Positions 23,807-34,984 of a stretch of DNA of 64,000 bases are shown in pieces; position 1 is the first letter of the stretch; each line of letters starts with the position of its first letter. The position numbers and the translations under genes are program-made. The DNA comes from Trachythela sp. YZ-2020 (Eukaryota > Cnidaria > Anthozoa > Malacalcyonacea > Clavulariidae). The stretch covers positions 868,001 through 932,000 of the forward strand of contig JADLSH010000193.1 of the NCBI GenBank assembly GCA_016169945.1. Reading direction: 5' to 3'. The notes under the pieces were generated by a model. That model had not been told where the DNA came from. It worked only from the letters and a program-made list of their open reading frames with translations, and searched no databases.

Positions 23807-24339
23807 TGAGTATATAGGCAAACCAGGAAACACTGTTTCCGCAACAAACCACATGCATTTAGGAAACAAAATATGTTTCTGAATTTGAGAAACATTTATC
23901 TGTTCCTCTTTCTCTTGTAAGTGAGGAAACGCCGAATATTGTCTAGTAAATTGCAAAATTTACTTTTCCTTGTCCTTGCATATGAGTTGTGTAGGAGTTT
24001 TACATCCGCTCCTGTGCCGTCGCGGACATGCGATTGAAGTTCAAATGTTTTAAACTTTCCAGCCTTCCAGGCGAACTCGCGCGATCACTATATAGAGTCC
24101 ACAGAAGCAATGTCGCTTCGCCCGGGCGGGCAAGGCGACCGTATAATGGAAAACGGCCTTATATTAGATGATGTTACTCCGATTGGCTCCACACCACGCA
24201 AGCTGAACTGAAATCGCTTGAATTCCTGCAGCCATGTTTCCTGTGAGTACATAGGCAAACAAGGAAATATGTTTCTGAATTTGAGAAACATTTTTCTGTT
24301 CCTCTTTCTCTTGTAAGTGAGGAAACGCCGAATATTTCA
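23807..24339. repeat. Pair of direct repeats of an unidentified element
   Basis: Segments 23807-23942 and 24243-24339 share GAGAAACATTTNTCTGTTCC and CTTGTAAGTGAGGAAACGCC. The second lacks about 45 internal bases. TTTCC/GGAAA motifs recur around both. They are probably two copies of one interspersed repeat. Confidence 0.5.
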
Positions 24340-24531
24340 AACGTTTCCTCAACAATGTTTCCTCATTTGCACAGTGCAAACTAGAATTAAAAATGCTATC
24401 GACGGTCAAAGTTGGTAATCCTTCCTGCAGTTGTATATTATCAGCGTTGGCGTTGTTCAAACCAACTCAATATTCGTTTACGAAAATATATTTGTTGAAT
24501 CTACCGTCGTATATAGTTGTAGTAGTAAGAC

Positions 24532-24599
24532 CAACCTCGTTCCCAGGGCATTTCCCTCGCCCTCGCAAAGCCAAGGGAAATGCCCTGGGAACGAGGTTG
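24532..24599. mobile_element. 68-bp palindromic miniature element, second copy
   Basis: Arms begin CAACCTCGTTCCCAGGGC with ATTTCCCT, mirrored at the right end, around a 16-base centre. Flanks TAGTAAGAC (24523-24531) and TAGTAAAAC (24600-24608) agree in eight of nine bases. Length, arm consensus and 9-bp duplication match 1683-1750. Confidence 0.8.
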
Positions 24600-25017
24600 T
24601 AGTAAAACTTTACTTCACGAGGCCGAGGGAGACGTATTGTCCATAATATAGTTATCTAACATACGCCCTCACAACATAACAATATTTATATTTAATTGTA
24701 TATATATATATTCAAATATTTAGTTGCATCTTACTGAACGAGCAGTGGCAGATAAAAAGATTATATTTTCTCACGAGAAACACAAATGTTTGTACCAAGC
24801 CTTTGAAGATTTCACGTTAGCATATAAAATAGTTTCAATATATGATGTATTTGTTAAATTCAAATCTTTTTTTGTCAAGACTGTTTCACCGATATCAATA
24901 TTGCAATATGTTAATTTAGTACGTTAGGTCTTGTTGTAAGATTTTCGATTTTTCATGAATATTTCAGAGAATATAAACAATCACCTAAAAAGTGGAAATT
25001 GAAATGCATGGAAATTG

Positions 25018-25176
<159 letters not shown>

Positions 25177-25442
25177 AGCTGAGAGCTGAGCTGAATTACG
25201 AAGGACGCAGCTCGACTTGATCGAGTCGAAAGCTTATTAAAGGCGCCACTGGCTGCCACCAGTGGAAGCACAGTTACGAAAGAAGGCTAGGGTTAGTTTG
25301 GGGCTTAAACCCACCGTCAACATTCCCTGTGGGAAGAAACCAGAGTACCTGGAGAAAACCCACGACTTTTGGTAGAGCGTTGACTGACTCTTTTCACACG
25401 ATTTCAGAGGTGAAAGGCGCTTGCTCTGAATTTGTTCACACA
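25177..25442 (-). mobile_element. tRNA-derived SINE, 5' truncated
   Basis: Read on the minus strand it matches the copy at 35374-35697 over most of its length: AGTCAACG near the head, CCCACAGGGAATGTTGACGG, GCCCCAAACTAACCCTA, and CTCGATCAAGTCGAGCTGCG followed by CAGCTCAGCTCTCAGCTC at the 3' end. The A-box part of the tRNA-like head is missing. The microsatellite follows directly. Confidence 0.75.
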
Positions 25443-25449
25443 AATAGTG

Positions 25450-28400
25450 CCTACCATACGTCTATATACGCCGAGGCAACAAAATGTTCTTGTGCTTACT
25501 CTTTTTGCCCGATCTAAGGCCCTTGTATAGCCAACTATTTTTTATCCAATGTCTATATTGTGCAAAGTGCTCTCGGAAGCTTATACTGTAGATAGTTTTC
25601 CTAATAAGTTTGCTGACCTTGTCCTTAATTCGACTATCATAATTTATAGACTGTCTTGCCTCTTATTGCTTTCTGTATGGCCTATATGAGCTACTGGGTA
25701 CGTTATGGGAACGGTGTGCTTTAACATGCAATTAGGGCATTTTGACAAACAACAAAGACAGTTACTAGTAACCAGGATAGTAGTACATACTTTATACACT
25801 TTACAGTTAACAACGTTGTATAATTATTAAATAGTTTACTCAATTTTTCGAATGTTATTACATAACCTTTACTAACCTTTAAAACACAAGCTATATATAG
25901 TGTAGCTGCACTGTCAATTATGACAATGTCATACATATTATTTTATGCTTTTCACGTAAATACACTGTATACTGACGGAAAAAATAATATACCAGGAGGC
26001 AGGATCCAGCCCACGTCAAATTTCCGGTATAAAACATGTCAATGAAGGTCACACGAACAGTGAACAAAGGTGAAAGCCATTGGCAGCATTGCATAATGAG
26101 AAGATTACATTGATTATTCAGTGGCATATATTTTCGCGGTTACATTCCTCAAAATAACAAATTATTTGGAAATTGTTGACTTTGTTGCTCGTAACTAAAA
26201 AAGTTGCAAGCTCAAACATTTGTTGCTCAAATAAGGAAAAGCTGCTGAAAAGTTGCCGAGCCTCTTGTAGAAACCGCTACCACTAATAGCAAATTGCAGG
26301 CTTCGCGTGAAATAACATTTCTGTAGTTGAACAGAATTGATTAAATAGTTATACTTTGTCGAAAGAATACAAGAAGAACCGGTCGACCGGTTCGTACGAC
26401 AACATTTACAACGAAAATCTCCGGGTTTATGCATTTCGTGTGTACGCGCAGTTAGTCAAATGTAGCCTGCGGTTGCGTATAGTCAAATTTAGCAAATTTG
26501 AGTATACAGTTCCGAATTTATACGGTCTTGTGTGAACAATGCCACAGACACTTGTGCGAATAGAAGTGTTCCAAAAATAATGATCAAGTCATTGAGTAAT
26601 TAATTTGATCAATACCTCAACAATTTAGTTGCTGGGCTGCCGCTAATATTGATAAAACTAAAAGCAATACTCCAATAGCTCAAAGTTGGTAATTAGTCAT
26701 AAAGTCGCATTGAACGTGCTGATTCGAATGTGATTCTCACGCCACTCTCGCGCTTAGAAAACTCTCACGCATTCTTTCTGTCTTATATGCCCATTTGCAT
26801 GGAATGGTATAACTATCGCACCCACGTACGCCTTTGGAACAATACCACGAATCGTCGTAACACGGCTTGTTATGGCAAACACTAACTAAGGTAAACCCAA
26901 TAAACCCTAATGTGGCAAAATTATACGCAACCATATAGGGATGGTTCAAGTATCAAAACTAGTGACATCTGAAGTTTTTAAGAGGTGATTTTTTAAGAGG
27001 CCTAAAAACTAAATTAGTATCATGCCACTTGGTTTATGACTGCATATATTGCTGTTGATCAAAAAACTTGTTTTTTTTTTTTGATACAATAATTTCTCAA
27101 TCAAGCAACAAAGTTAGTAGTATGAAAAAAAACAAAAGGTCTGAATACAAAAAAATAATAAATAAAGCGTTACTTTCAATTCAATACTGTTAAAAATATT
27201 TTGCTTCAAACTGCCTTCAAAATTAGAAAATCTTCAATGCCGTTTCCAAGAAAAAAAAAATCAAAAAAATTTCGAAAGGTGATGCCTCAAGCTCTTAGGA
27301 ATACACAAGTACAAACAAGTAACGTATTTTCCCTTTCCCCTCTTCAATAAGAAATCCTGCAGGCGCAACTGCGTATTCTGTAATTCGTAAAAATGCATAG
27401 ATGCACACATTTTTACAGTTTGAACATTTATATAATACGCGAAAACTTAAAAACTTACGTGCTCTACAATCTCTCTAGCATCTATTAAGGATGAACAACT
27501 GGATGAAGTCGCAGATAAAATGCTCACGTGAAACATTCATGTTTGCCAATTCAAGTTTTTAATTTGATCAGCCAATATCGTTAACTAACTAGGGTACCTG
27601 TAAGGTAGGGAATGCTGCGGGACTGTTATTATTCTTTAGCTTCTTGAAACAAACATGCAAACAAATATGCAACACAAATTATATTCAGTAGACGGTAATT
27701 ATTGGCATTGACCCAGTGGCTTGCGCGCTGTCAGTAGATGCATACCCTAGCATAGTTTGCAGGATGAGACAAGCTAAATATATCACGAAACATGAAAGAC
27801 ATCAAATTTTGTAACATCTATTTCAAAATATCAATATTTTCCATGTATTGTTCTTCCACGTGGAATTCCCACATGAAACCCATGTTTACTGCGATGAGTA
27901 ATTTGACACTGCCACGCAAGGAAATTTGCAAATTTTTGTAGTGTGTAAAAGCGTTTAAAAATATATACATGTTCGCAAAATAATTTTGCATTTTGGAAAG
28001 CTATAAACGAAAGCGTTGTTCCATCATTCTGTTCCTACTTTGCTGGATATGCGAGTCACCTACATGTAAAGCACAACTCATTTCAACTCATTGCCATTCG
28101 AATATTTATCTTAGTGCGCGCAGAACTGAGACCCTGTCTGTTCTGAAAATAATATGTGAACGCGACTAGACAAAAATATTAAGTCCATTGTAAAATAGGA
28201 ATAAAAACATATTTCTATGCCTACAGTAGCCTATTTAATAGGTCAAACCTTGCACAAATCAGAATGATTCAGTCAGGCAATTTAGACGATCAATTGCATA
28301 TCTGTCAATCACAATCGTCAAGCGGCATACACGAAACATCACTTGATGCAAAATATGGAAATCAGCAAGAGAAAGCAAACGCGAATGGATAGAAAAACCT

Positions 28401-28840
28401 TTTAAAGAAATCTCTATGTAAGACTTCCATGCTTTACAGCACTAACAGCTCAAGCAAAGTCGATAGCACATTAACAGAATATATAGTTTATATATAAACA
28501 GACACTGAATCTAGCTGCGATCGATTGTGTGCTTTCAGCGTTTCATAGATATATAAATTGAGATTGCCAACTTTCCAAAAAGGAGTAAACAAATGTAAAC
28601 GTAACATACAAACAAAAGACAAAATATCCTACCTTGAATGATCAAACTAGACTTGAAAAAGCTTTAGAAATTCGATAAAAATTCGAAGACTCCGTCCGTC
28701 AAAATCGAAAAGCACAATATGGAACTGAGCGAGTTTAAAATTTGTGTTCTGCGCATAGCAAGCGCGCACGACCACAATTCCATGCGCTAAATGAAGCTCG
28801 CTCGCTTCAGGCTCGCTCGCTCCGCAGCAATTAACGCAGA
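25450..28840. other. Intergenic stretch without a recognised gene
   Basis: Apart from a small cysteine-bearing frame at 26737-26934 I see no supported gene, RNA or element. Confidence 0.4.
26737..26934 (-). CDS. Possible small cysteine-rich protein or exon
   Basis: From an ATG at 26934 the frame gives 65 residues: a hydrophobic start (FATLGFIGFTLVSV) compatible with a signal peptide, then five cysteines with spacing C-x4-C-x6-C-x6-C-x6-C (residues 20, 25, 32, 39, 46), then a charged tail. No family was recognised. The regular spacing is suggestive, but the odd cysteine number, absence of a TATA or splice context and the AT-rich surroundings leave it doubtful. It could be one exon of a larger gene or chance. 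Confidence 0.2.
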   Translation of the reverse strand: MVAYNFATLGFIGFTLVSVCHNKPCYDDSWYCSKGVRGCDSYTIPCKWAYKTERMRESFLSARVA

Positions 28841-28841
28841 T

Positions 28842-28917
28842 AGATTTAACCAATTACTGTTCGAGTTTGGTGCTGTTGCTATAGACCACCAAACTCGAAC
28901 AGTAATTGGTTAAATCT
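28842..28917. repeat. 31-bp perfect hairpin at the 5' end of the LINE
   Basis: AGATTTAACCAATTACTGTT and CGAGTTTGGTG at 28842-28872 are exactly inverted at 28887-28917 with a 14-base loop. The right arm belongs to the LINE endonuclease frame (YRPPNSNSNWLNL). The left arm is therefore an inverted copy of LINE sequence at its truncation point. Confidence 0.85.
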
Positions 28918-31857
28918 GTTTAATCCCTATCTCGCCAACTTATCCACGCGTTATGACAACATTGTGATTTATGGTGACTTTAACCTACCAAAAATTATTT
29001 GGGATTCTCCGGATCAAACTGCAGGCTCTGATGAAATACACTTTACTAAACTCTTGAATGACTACTTTCTATATCAAGTTAACAATCAACCAACAAGAGG
29101 TGACAATATCCTGGATCTTGTTATCACCACCGTACCAGATCAGGTAAGAGTTGAAACTATTCTTCCCCCACAAGAAAGTGGTATTATCACAGATCATAAC
29201 TGCGTTGTTTTTAATATCCAAGCCACCGTGAAAGCCCCAGTTAAACTTAATAGATATGTCTACGATTACCAGAAAACCAATTTCGAAGGTCTGCGCTCGA
29301 GTTTGCGAAGTATTGACTTTTCCAATATTATAGAAAGCAATACAGATGTGAATGTCACCTGGTCACAATGGAAGGAGAAGTATCTAGCTGCCATACGCGA
29401 CTTTGTTCCTATAAGAAAGATTAAAGGAAAGAATTCACCACCTTGGATAACTGGAGATATTCTACATATTATAAAGAAGAAAGAATCGGTACGTAGAAAG
29501 TTGAGAGTGTCGTCTTCAGTTTATCTGATCGCCAAATTCAAACAACTGCGGTCCACAGTCAAGCGTATGATAAGCGACAGTCGAGCGAACTTTAGAACAG
29601 GATATTGTAACAAACCCGAAACGATTTTGGTCCGTCTTCAAAATGAGCAAGAAAGCAACCAGTGTTCCAGCGCAAGTGTCAATACCATCCGACACCAAAG
29701 ATACGGACACGAATGTAAAAGTTGATCGGAAATTAATCTCCAACCCCGTTCAGATCGCCGAACACTTTAACAGGCATTTCACATCGATATTTTCTAGTGA
29801 CCCGGTCGAGTCTCCTACGTAATTACCACCCATTAGCGGTCAAGTCCTTTCAGAGATTTTCCTCACGTCCTTCGAAGTGACATCCGCACTTCGTTCACTT
29901 AATGTCAGCAAAGAATCAGGACCTGATCAATGGAACTTCTGCAAGACTTTTGATTGAGACATCTGAACAAATCGCTCCATCGTTAACTTTACTGTTTAAC
30001 AAATCACTAGAGGCAGGCGTATTTCCAGATGATTGGAAGCTGGCAAACATTGTTCCGATTTTCAAGAAAGACGACAGAGAATATGTGGAAAACTGTAGGC
30101 CAATATCACTACTTACCATCATCTCAAAAGTTCTAGAACGGTGTGTTCTTGTCCGACTACGTGGCCACCTCTTGGAAATTTTAGATAGTGCGCAACACGG
30201 ATTTATTCCTGGCAAATCCTGTGTCACCCAGTTGGTTGAAGTTATCGATTACATTGGCGCTTTACTAGATTCCGGCAAATAAACTCACGTTATATACTTA
30301 GACATGTCGAAAGCATTTGACAAAGTCCAACACTCCCGCATCCTTGCTAGACTGCAGAAATATAACATCTGTGGAAGTTTGCTAAATTGGTTCACATCAT
30401 ACCTTCATGGGCGAAAACAACGCGTCACAGTACTCGGTGCAACATCTGAAGAACGAGAGGTAATATCTGGAGTTCCCCAAGGTTCTATTCTTGGCCCAGT
30501 TCTTTTTCTTCTGTATGTGAACGATCTGCCCCGGACGGTAAAAACATCAAAGGTGGCTTGTTTCGCTGATGACACCAAGGTTCTAAAGCAGGTTAACAAC
30601 CTAGAACATACCGTTGGTCTTCAAAACGATATTAGCGAGTTTACGATTGACGACGCGGTGTGCGAAGACGCCGTAGAACCAAAAAGAAAAATATGAAAAC
30701 TCACCTTAAAACATACTACGTTGTCAACACGACGTAGAATTGGAAAAAATTGCGTTTCCTAGTGCAATAAGACGCCGCGGGAAACAGTGAAGACACCCCA
30801 AACGCACTACTCTTCAGTCCTCTTGCGGCGTCTTCGCACACCGCGTCGTCAATCGCAAACTCGCTAGTGACAACATCAACAAGTGCCAGCGTATCACACG
30901 TAAGAAAACACCCTTTGAATATCCGTACGTAATTAATGGTCAAACACTTAGTGCTGTCAGTCATGAAAAAGATCTTGGTGTCTGGGTGTCGAGTGATTTG
31001 ACCTGGAACAAGCAAGTTATTGAGCAGGGTTCGAAAGGAAACAAACTGTTTGGCTTTCTGAGAAGATCATCTCGGGAGATACGAAACCCAGTAACAAGAA
31101 GATGCTTATGTCTCGCAGTTGTACGACCTCACCTTGGCTACGTTACCCAGATCTGGGCTCCTCAAACAATCGAGCTGATAAAGCGAGTTGAAAGAGTGCA
31201 GCGTCGTGCGACGAAGTTTATCCTTAACCTACCATTCTACAGCGAAGTACCCTACAAAGAACGTTTAATAGCCTCCAACTTACTACCAGTTAGCTTCTGG
31301 CACAAATATTTCGATTTGGTACATTTTTTCAAAATGATCAATGGACTGGTCTATGCAAACAAAGAGGTACTACCAGCAAGAAATCTTGGCAATGAAAGGA
31401 AAACGAGAGCAACAAGCAATCGAGACCTTATCTTGTTCCTTAATAAGAAATGCAGGACTGTAACCTATCAGACCTCCTTCATCAACCGAACAACAAGAAT
31501 ATGGAACATTCTTCCTAGTGAACATAAACAACAGTCTCTTTCCTTATCCACATTTAAATCTTTACTTTACAGATATTACACTACTGCTATTAATATAAAC
31601 TATGAATTTGAAAATCCCCGGACTTGGAAATCAATCTGCTTGAAATGTAACGCTGCTCGTATGTAGTCTTTCTACTCTACTCTCTTGTTGTTCCTGATAG
31701 TTGTATTTGTTCTCGTAAATTAAGTTATGTTAATGTAATTATGTTTTTATAGTATTTGTAAAATAGGGCCCACAGTAATTGGTTTTTATACTGTTGCGGT
31801 GACCCGGCCACTCTTTTGTGGTAAAGTTAAACAAAAAAAATAAAAAAATAACTAGCC
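28874..31857 (+). mobile_element. 5'-truncated, mutated non-LTR retrotransposon (LINE)
   Basis: Endonuclease part from about 28881 (YRPPN, IYGDFNLP, SGIITDHNCVV) to about 29590; pre-RT linker with NPKRFWSVFK; reverse transcriptase in 29902-30282 and 30298-30630 (GFIPGKSCVTQL, YLDMSKAFDKV, GVPQGSILGPVLF, catalytic FADDTK at about 30561); C-terminal part 30986-31666 ending NAARM. Damage: frameshifts near 29590 and 29930, stops near 29820 and at 30280 (in place of a codon before THVIYLDMSKAFD), and a 230-bp element at 30635-30864. The 3' end is A-rich near 31830-31857. It looks like a Jockey/CR1-group element. It cannot move by itself. Confidence 0.9.
30635..30864. mobile_element. 230-bp TA-flanked MITE inside the LINE reverse transcriptase
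   Basis: The left end GCGAGTTTACGATTGACGAC with GCGGTGTGCGAAGACGCCG is mirrored at the right by CGGCGTCTTCGCACACCGC, GTCGTCAATCGCAAACTCGC: about 38 bases, one mismatch. TA lies on both sides, the target of Tc1/mariner elements. Removing it rejoins the LINE frame between NDI and the KCQRITRKKTP segment. Confidence 0.85.
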
Positions 31858-32569
31858 CCACGATGATTAAAGGGCGAATTGAACCTTGAAAAAAAGCTTC
31901 AAATGCTCGTTACAAATATTTAGCTTTCATTCTATTTTTATTTGCGACTGCTGAAATGAACTGCACAAAAATATAAATGGAAAATAGATTTTCCCTTTGC
32001 TCAGGTGGTGGTATTCAACTTACGAATTAACATAACATTTTTAAAAAGTGTATAACTTATCAATATATTTTTCTTGATATTCCACACCTACCTACAGTAT
32101 AAATAAGAGATCTTCTGTGATTTACCGAGGAATATCCCGTTGTCCCATGTTATTCATCACGAAAGCAATTCTTGGTGAACAAATAAGCGATAGCGCACTT
32201 GTCAACTTGTCCAATTACTGACGTCATAATTATTAAATAATTTGCTTGACAAAATCATCGCGAATTCTAATAAATTGTGCAGTAGATAGGAGGTTGGGAA
32301 CTTGTTTCGACAGTTTTAACAATGAGTGGCCACGAACCTACAGTATGTGTTCATTTACGTAATGTAAAACCTTTATTTTAACAGGGTATAGCCATTATAG
32401 AAAAATGCGTCTTTAGCGGTTTCCGTTCGAACTCTTGAAAGATGGAGCATATTGCTTTGTCTGGTTGTTCGATTATGTACAGCGTTATTAAAAGTAAAAT
32501 ATTTCTTCAAAAAAAAAGGGGAAAATTCCCCTCAATACATATTTCACGCCTGTTCTGTAAAATTGTCAA

Positions 32570-33010
32570 TTTAAGTTTGTTCATGGCTTCTTCACTACAA
32601 CATGGCTTCTTCACTACAACATGGCTTCTTCACTACCTTGACACCACCACAACTATCCCAAACAATATCACAATATTCTAAGATAGGCCTTACATAGGAT
32701 AGGTAAATTATATTTGAACAGTGTGACGTTATATTATTACGCATACGCCTCAACATTCCCATCTTTTGCCCGCTTTGGATAGATCATAGATGTATTTCAC
32801 ATGTGCGTTCCACGACAATATTTCATCAAACATAACTCCCAAATACGTACTTCAATTCCGATACACGTTTAATCGGATTTGCATTGAACGTCACATGAAA
32901 ATCAGTAACCTGAGAAAGTTTAGCCGAGGTACCAAACAACATACTTTCAGTCTTACTCATTTTCAAAAACAACTGTTGTTGTACAGCCACGAAAATCAGT
33001 GGTGGGTTTC
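32570..33010 (-). mobile_element. LINE reverse transcriptase C-terminal relic
   Basis: The minus-strand frame reads KMSKTESMLFGTSAKLSQV, TFNANPIKRVSELKYVFG, then FDEILSWNAHVKYI in a shifted frame and GKRWEC after it. This is the usual segment following the catalytic box in CR1/Jockey-like elements. An 18-base unit CATGGCTTCTTCACTACA is repeated almost three times at 32583-32636 near its 3' side. Confidence 0.7.
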
Positions 33011-33156
33011 GGCAATTCTGATTTTCACTAAATTCCAAAAATTGAAAACAGGATTTTGTAGAATTTTCAAGTTTTTGCCTTTTTATACTCTTGCTCATTA
33101 ACCCAAATTTCCTACCTTTTTTCACCAGATGAAAAATTTCTTCATAACGTGAAAAA

Positions 33157-33644
33157 GGTGCCTTTTTAGAAAGAAATACCCAGGTATTTTTAACCTTTCC
33201 ATCAAATGCTCACTGCCTCGATATTCCCACCTTTTTGACGTTGTCCAGCTTTTTATGAAAACGCGAAAACGCAAATTTCCTACCTTTTAGCGCCTAAAAG
33301 CCTACATCAAAATCTACGAAAAAAGTACCTTTTTTCAGATTGACTTATTTAGGCACTATGGGTGGGGCGCACTAAGTAATTACTGACATATTTAGCGCTT
33401 ACCACTTCGTGAACAAAACCTGCGAAAAGGGTACTTTTTTTCAGATTGACTTAAAGTCAATCTGAAAAAAAGTACCCTTTTCGCAGGTTTTGTTCACGAA
33501 GTGGTAAGCGCTAAAAAGGTAGGAAATTTGCGTTTTCGCGTTTTCGTGAAAAGCTGGATAACGTCAAAAAGATGGGAATATCGAGGCAGTGAGCATTTGA
33601 TGGAAAGGTAAAAAATACCTGCGTATTTCTTTCTAAAAAGGCAC
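33157..33644. repeat. Fold-back repeat centred on 33452
   Basis: The right arm 33453-33644 (AAAGTACCCTTTTCGCAGGT, AAGCGCTAAAAAGGTAGGAA, ATCGAGGCAGTGAGCATTTG) is the inverse of 33157-33452. The left arm holds an extra copy of the CAGATTGACTTA end and about 100 unmatched bases at 33300-33400. The centre CAGATTGACTTAAAGTCAATCTG is nearly perfectly symmetric. Confidence 0.75.
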
Positions 33645-33837
33645 CGGTATTTATTACCTCAGTTATTTATTACTTCATTTGAATTTGGCAACAATTTGGC
33701 TAAAAAAATCCCCCAAAATGCCCATCCAAACATAAAGTTTTCCCCGGTATATATACATTTGTACAGTAAGATCTCGCTTATAGTAAACTGCCCCGAGTAA
33801 TAAGCCAGCTCGGTTAGTGTTATTACTCCATTTACCT

Positions 33838-33965
33838 CAGTGGCGAAGCCAGCCATCGTAACTGGTCATGCTCTGCTAATAAATGACTGCACCTAGGCTG
33901 AAGGCAATACATTTCTATGCATATGCAACATGACCATGCAGTTGCTATGTCTAGCTTCGCCACTG
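33838..33965. mobile_element. 128-bp hAT-like MITE
   Basis: CAGTGGCGAAGCCAG at the left and CTAGCTTCGCCACTG at the right form inverted termini of the CAGTGGCG type common in hAT elements. Outside are ATTTACCT and AATAACCT, six of eight bases equal. Confidence 0.65.
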
Positions 33966-34841
33966 AATAACCTTTACGTAAAATACAATCTAGCTGCACA
34001 GCTGCACTGTCATACCTATTATCATTTTTATGCCTTTCATGTTGATACACAGTATATTGACCGGAACCCAGCCCACGTCAAATGGATTCCTAAAACTATG
34101 ACTGAATAAGACATGTCAGTGATGGTTAAAAGAACAGTGAAAAAAGATGAATGCTATAATTGCATGAGAAGATTACATCGTATATTTAGTTACTTAAAAC
34201 AAGACTTAGTTGCTATGAAGGGCATTTTGAATCTGTACGGAGAAATTTCATACCGTGTACGGATAGATCGCATGTTTTAAGTGAGATCTGAGCAATCGGA
34301 CCAGTCCCAATCGTTTATTAATTTATTTGAATTTGGCAACATTTTGGAAAAAAATCCCCCAAAATGCTCATATAAACATAAAGCTTTTTCTACTAGTATA
34401 AATATACTTATACAGTAAGATCTTGCTTATAGTAAACTGCCCTGAGAAACGAGCAAGCTCGGCTCCCATGGCCGTTTCCTATTACGGTCGTTTTGCCTGC
34501 GTGGGCGAAGTAACGTACTCGAGTCACGTGAATAATCAGTCGTGCGGGCACGCCAAGAATGTTGAATGTAGTTCAACTTTCATGCGTGTCCGCGAGCAGT
34601 AAAGCGGACAGAAAACTCTCACGCTAGACACCTACAGCGCAAGTTGAAACATGTAATGCGGCTGTAATGGAAACTACGTTTAGCCTATCTGTCATTGATC
34701 CTAACTTAATTCCTTGTTAGCAACAAATTATATCAGTCCTCCTCGTACAGTCAAGATACTTCTCAGTTCTAATTGCAAAGAAAAATGTCTTCAAAATTAT
34801 TATAACCATAAAATTATCCAAGAATATATACAGAAGTGGGC

Positions 34842-34984
34842 TTACGAGTCGCCGGTCTTTCCTTGATGTTTATGTTTTTTACTATGACCAGGGCAGTATG
34901 CATTATGTCCTTCATTCTCACCATCTGATTCGCTCTCTGATGAAGATTCTCCAAATGCTCGAGGTTTCTCGTAAACACAACAAC
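34842..34984 (-). CDS. PPP1R11: PPP1R11 exon 3
   Basis: Encodes residues 57-103: [15 protein letters not shown], an acidic run and a Lys/His-rich end. Acceptor ACTTTCAG. Confidence 0.95.
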
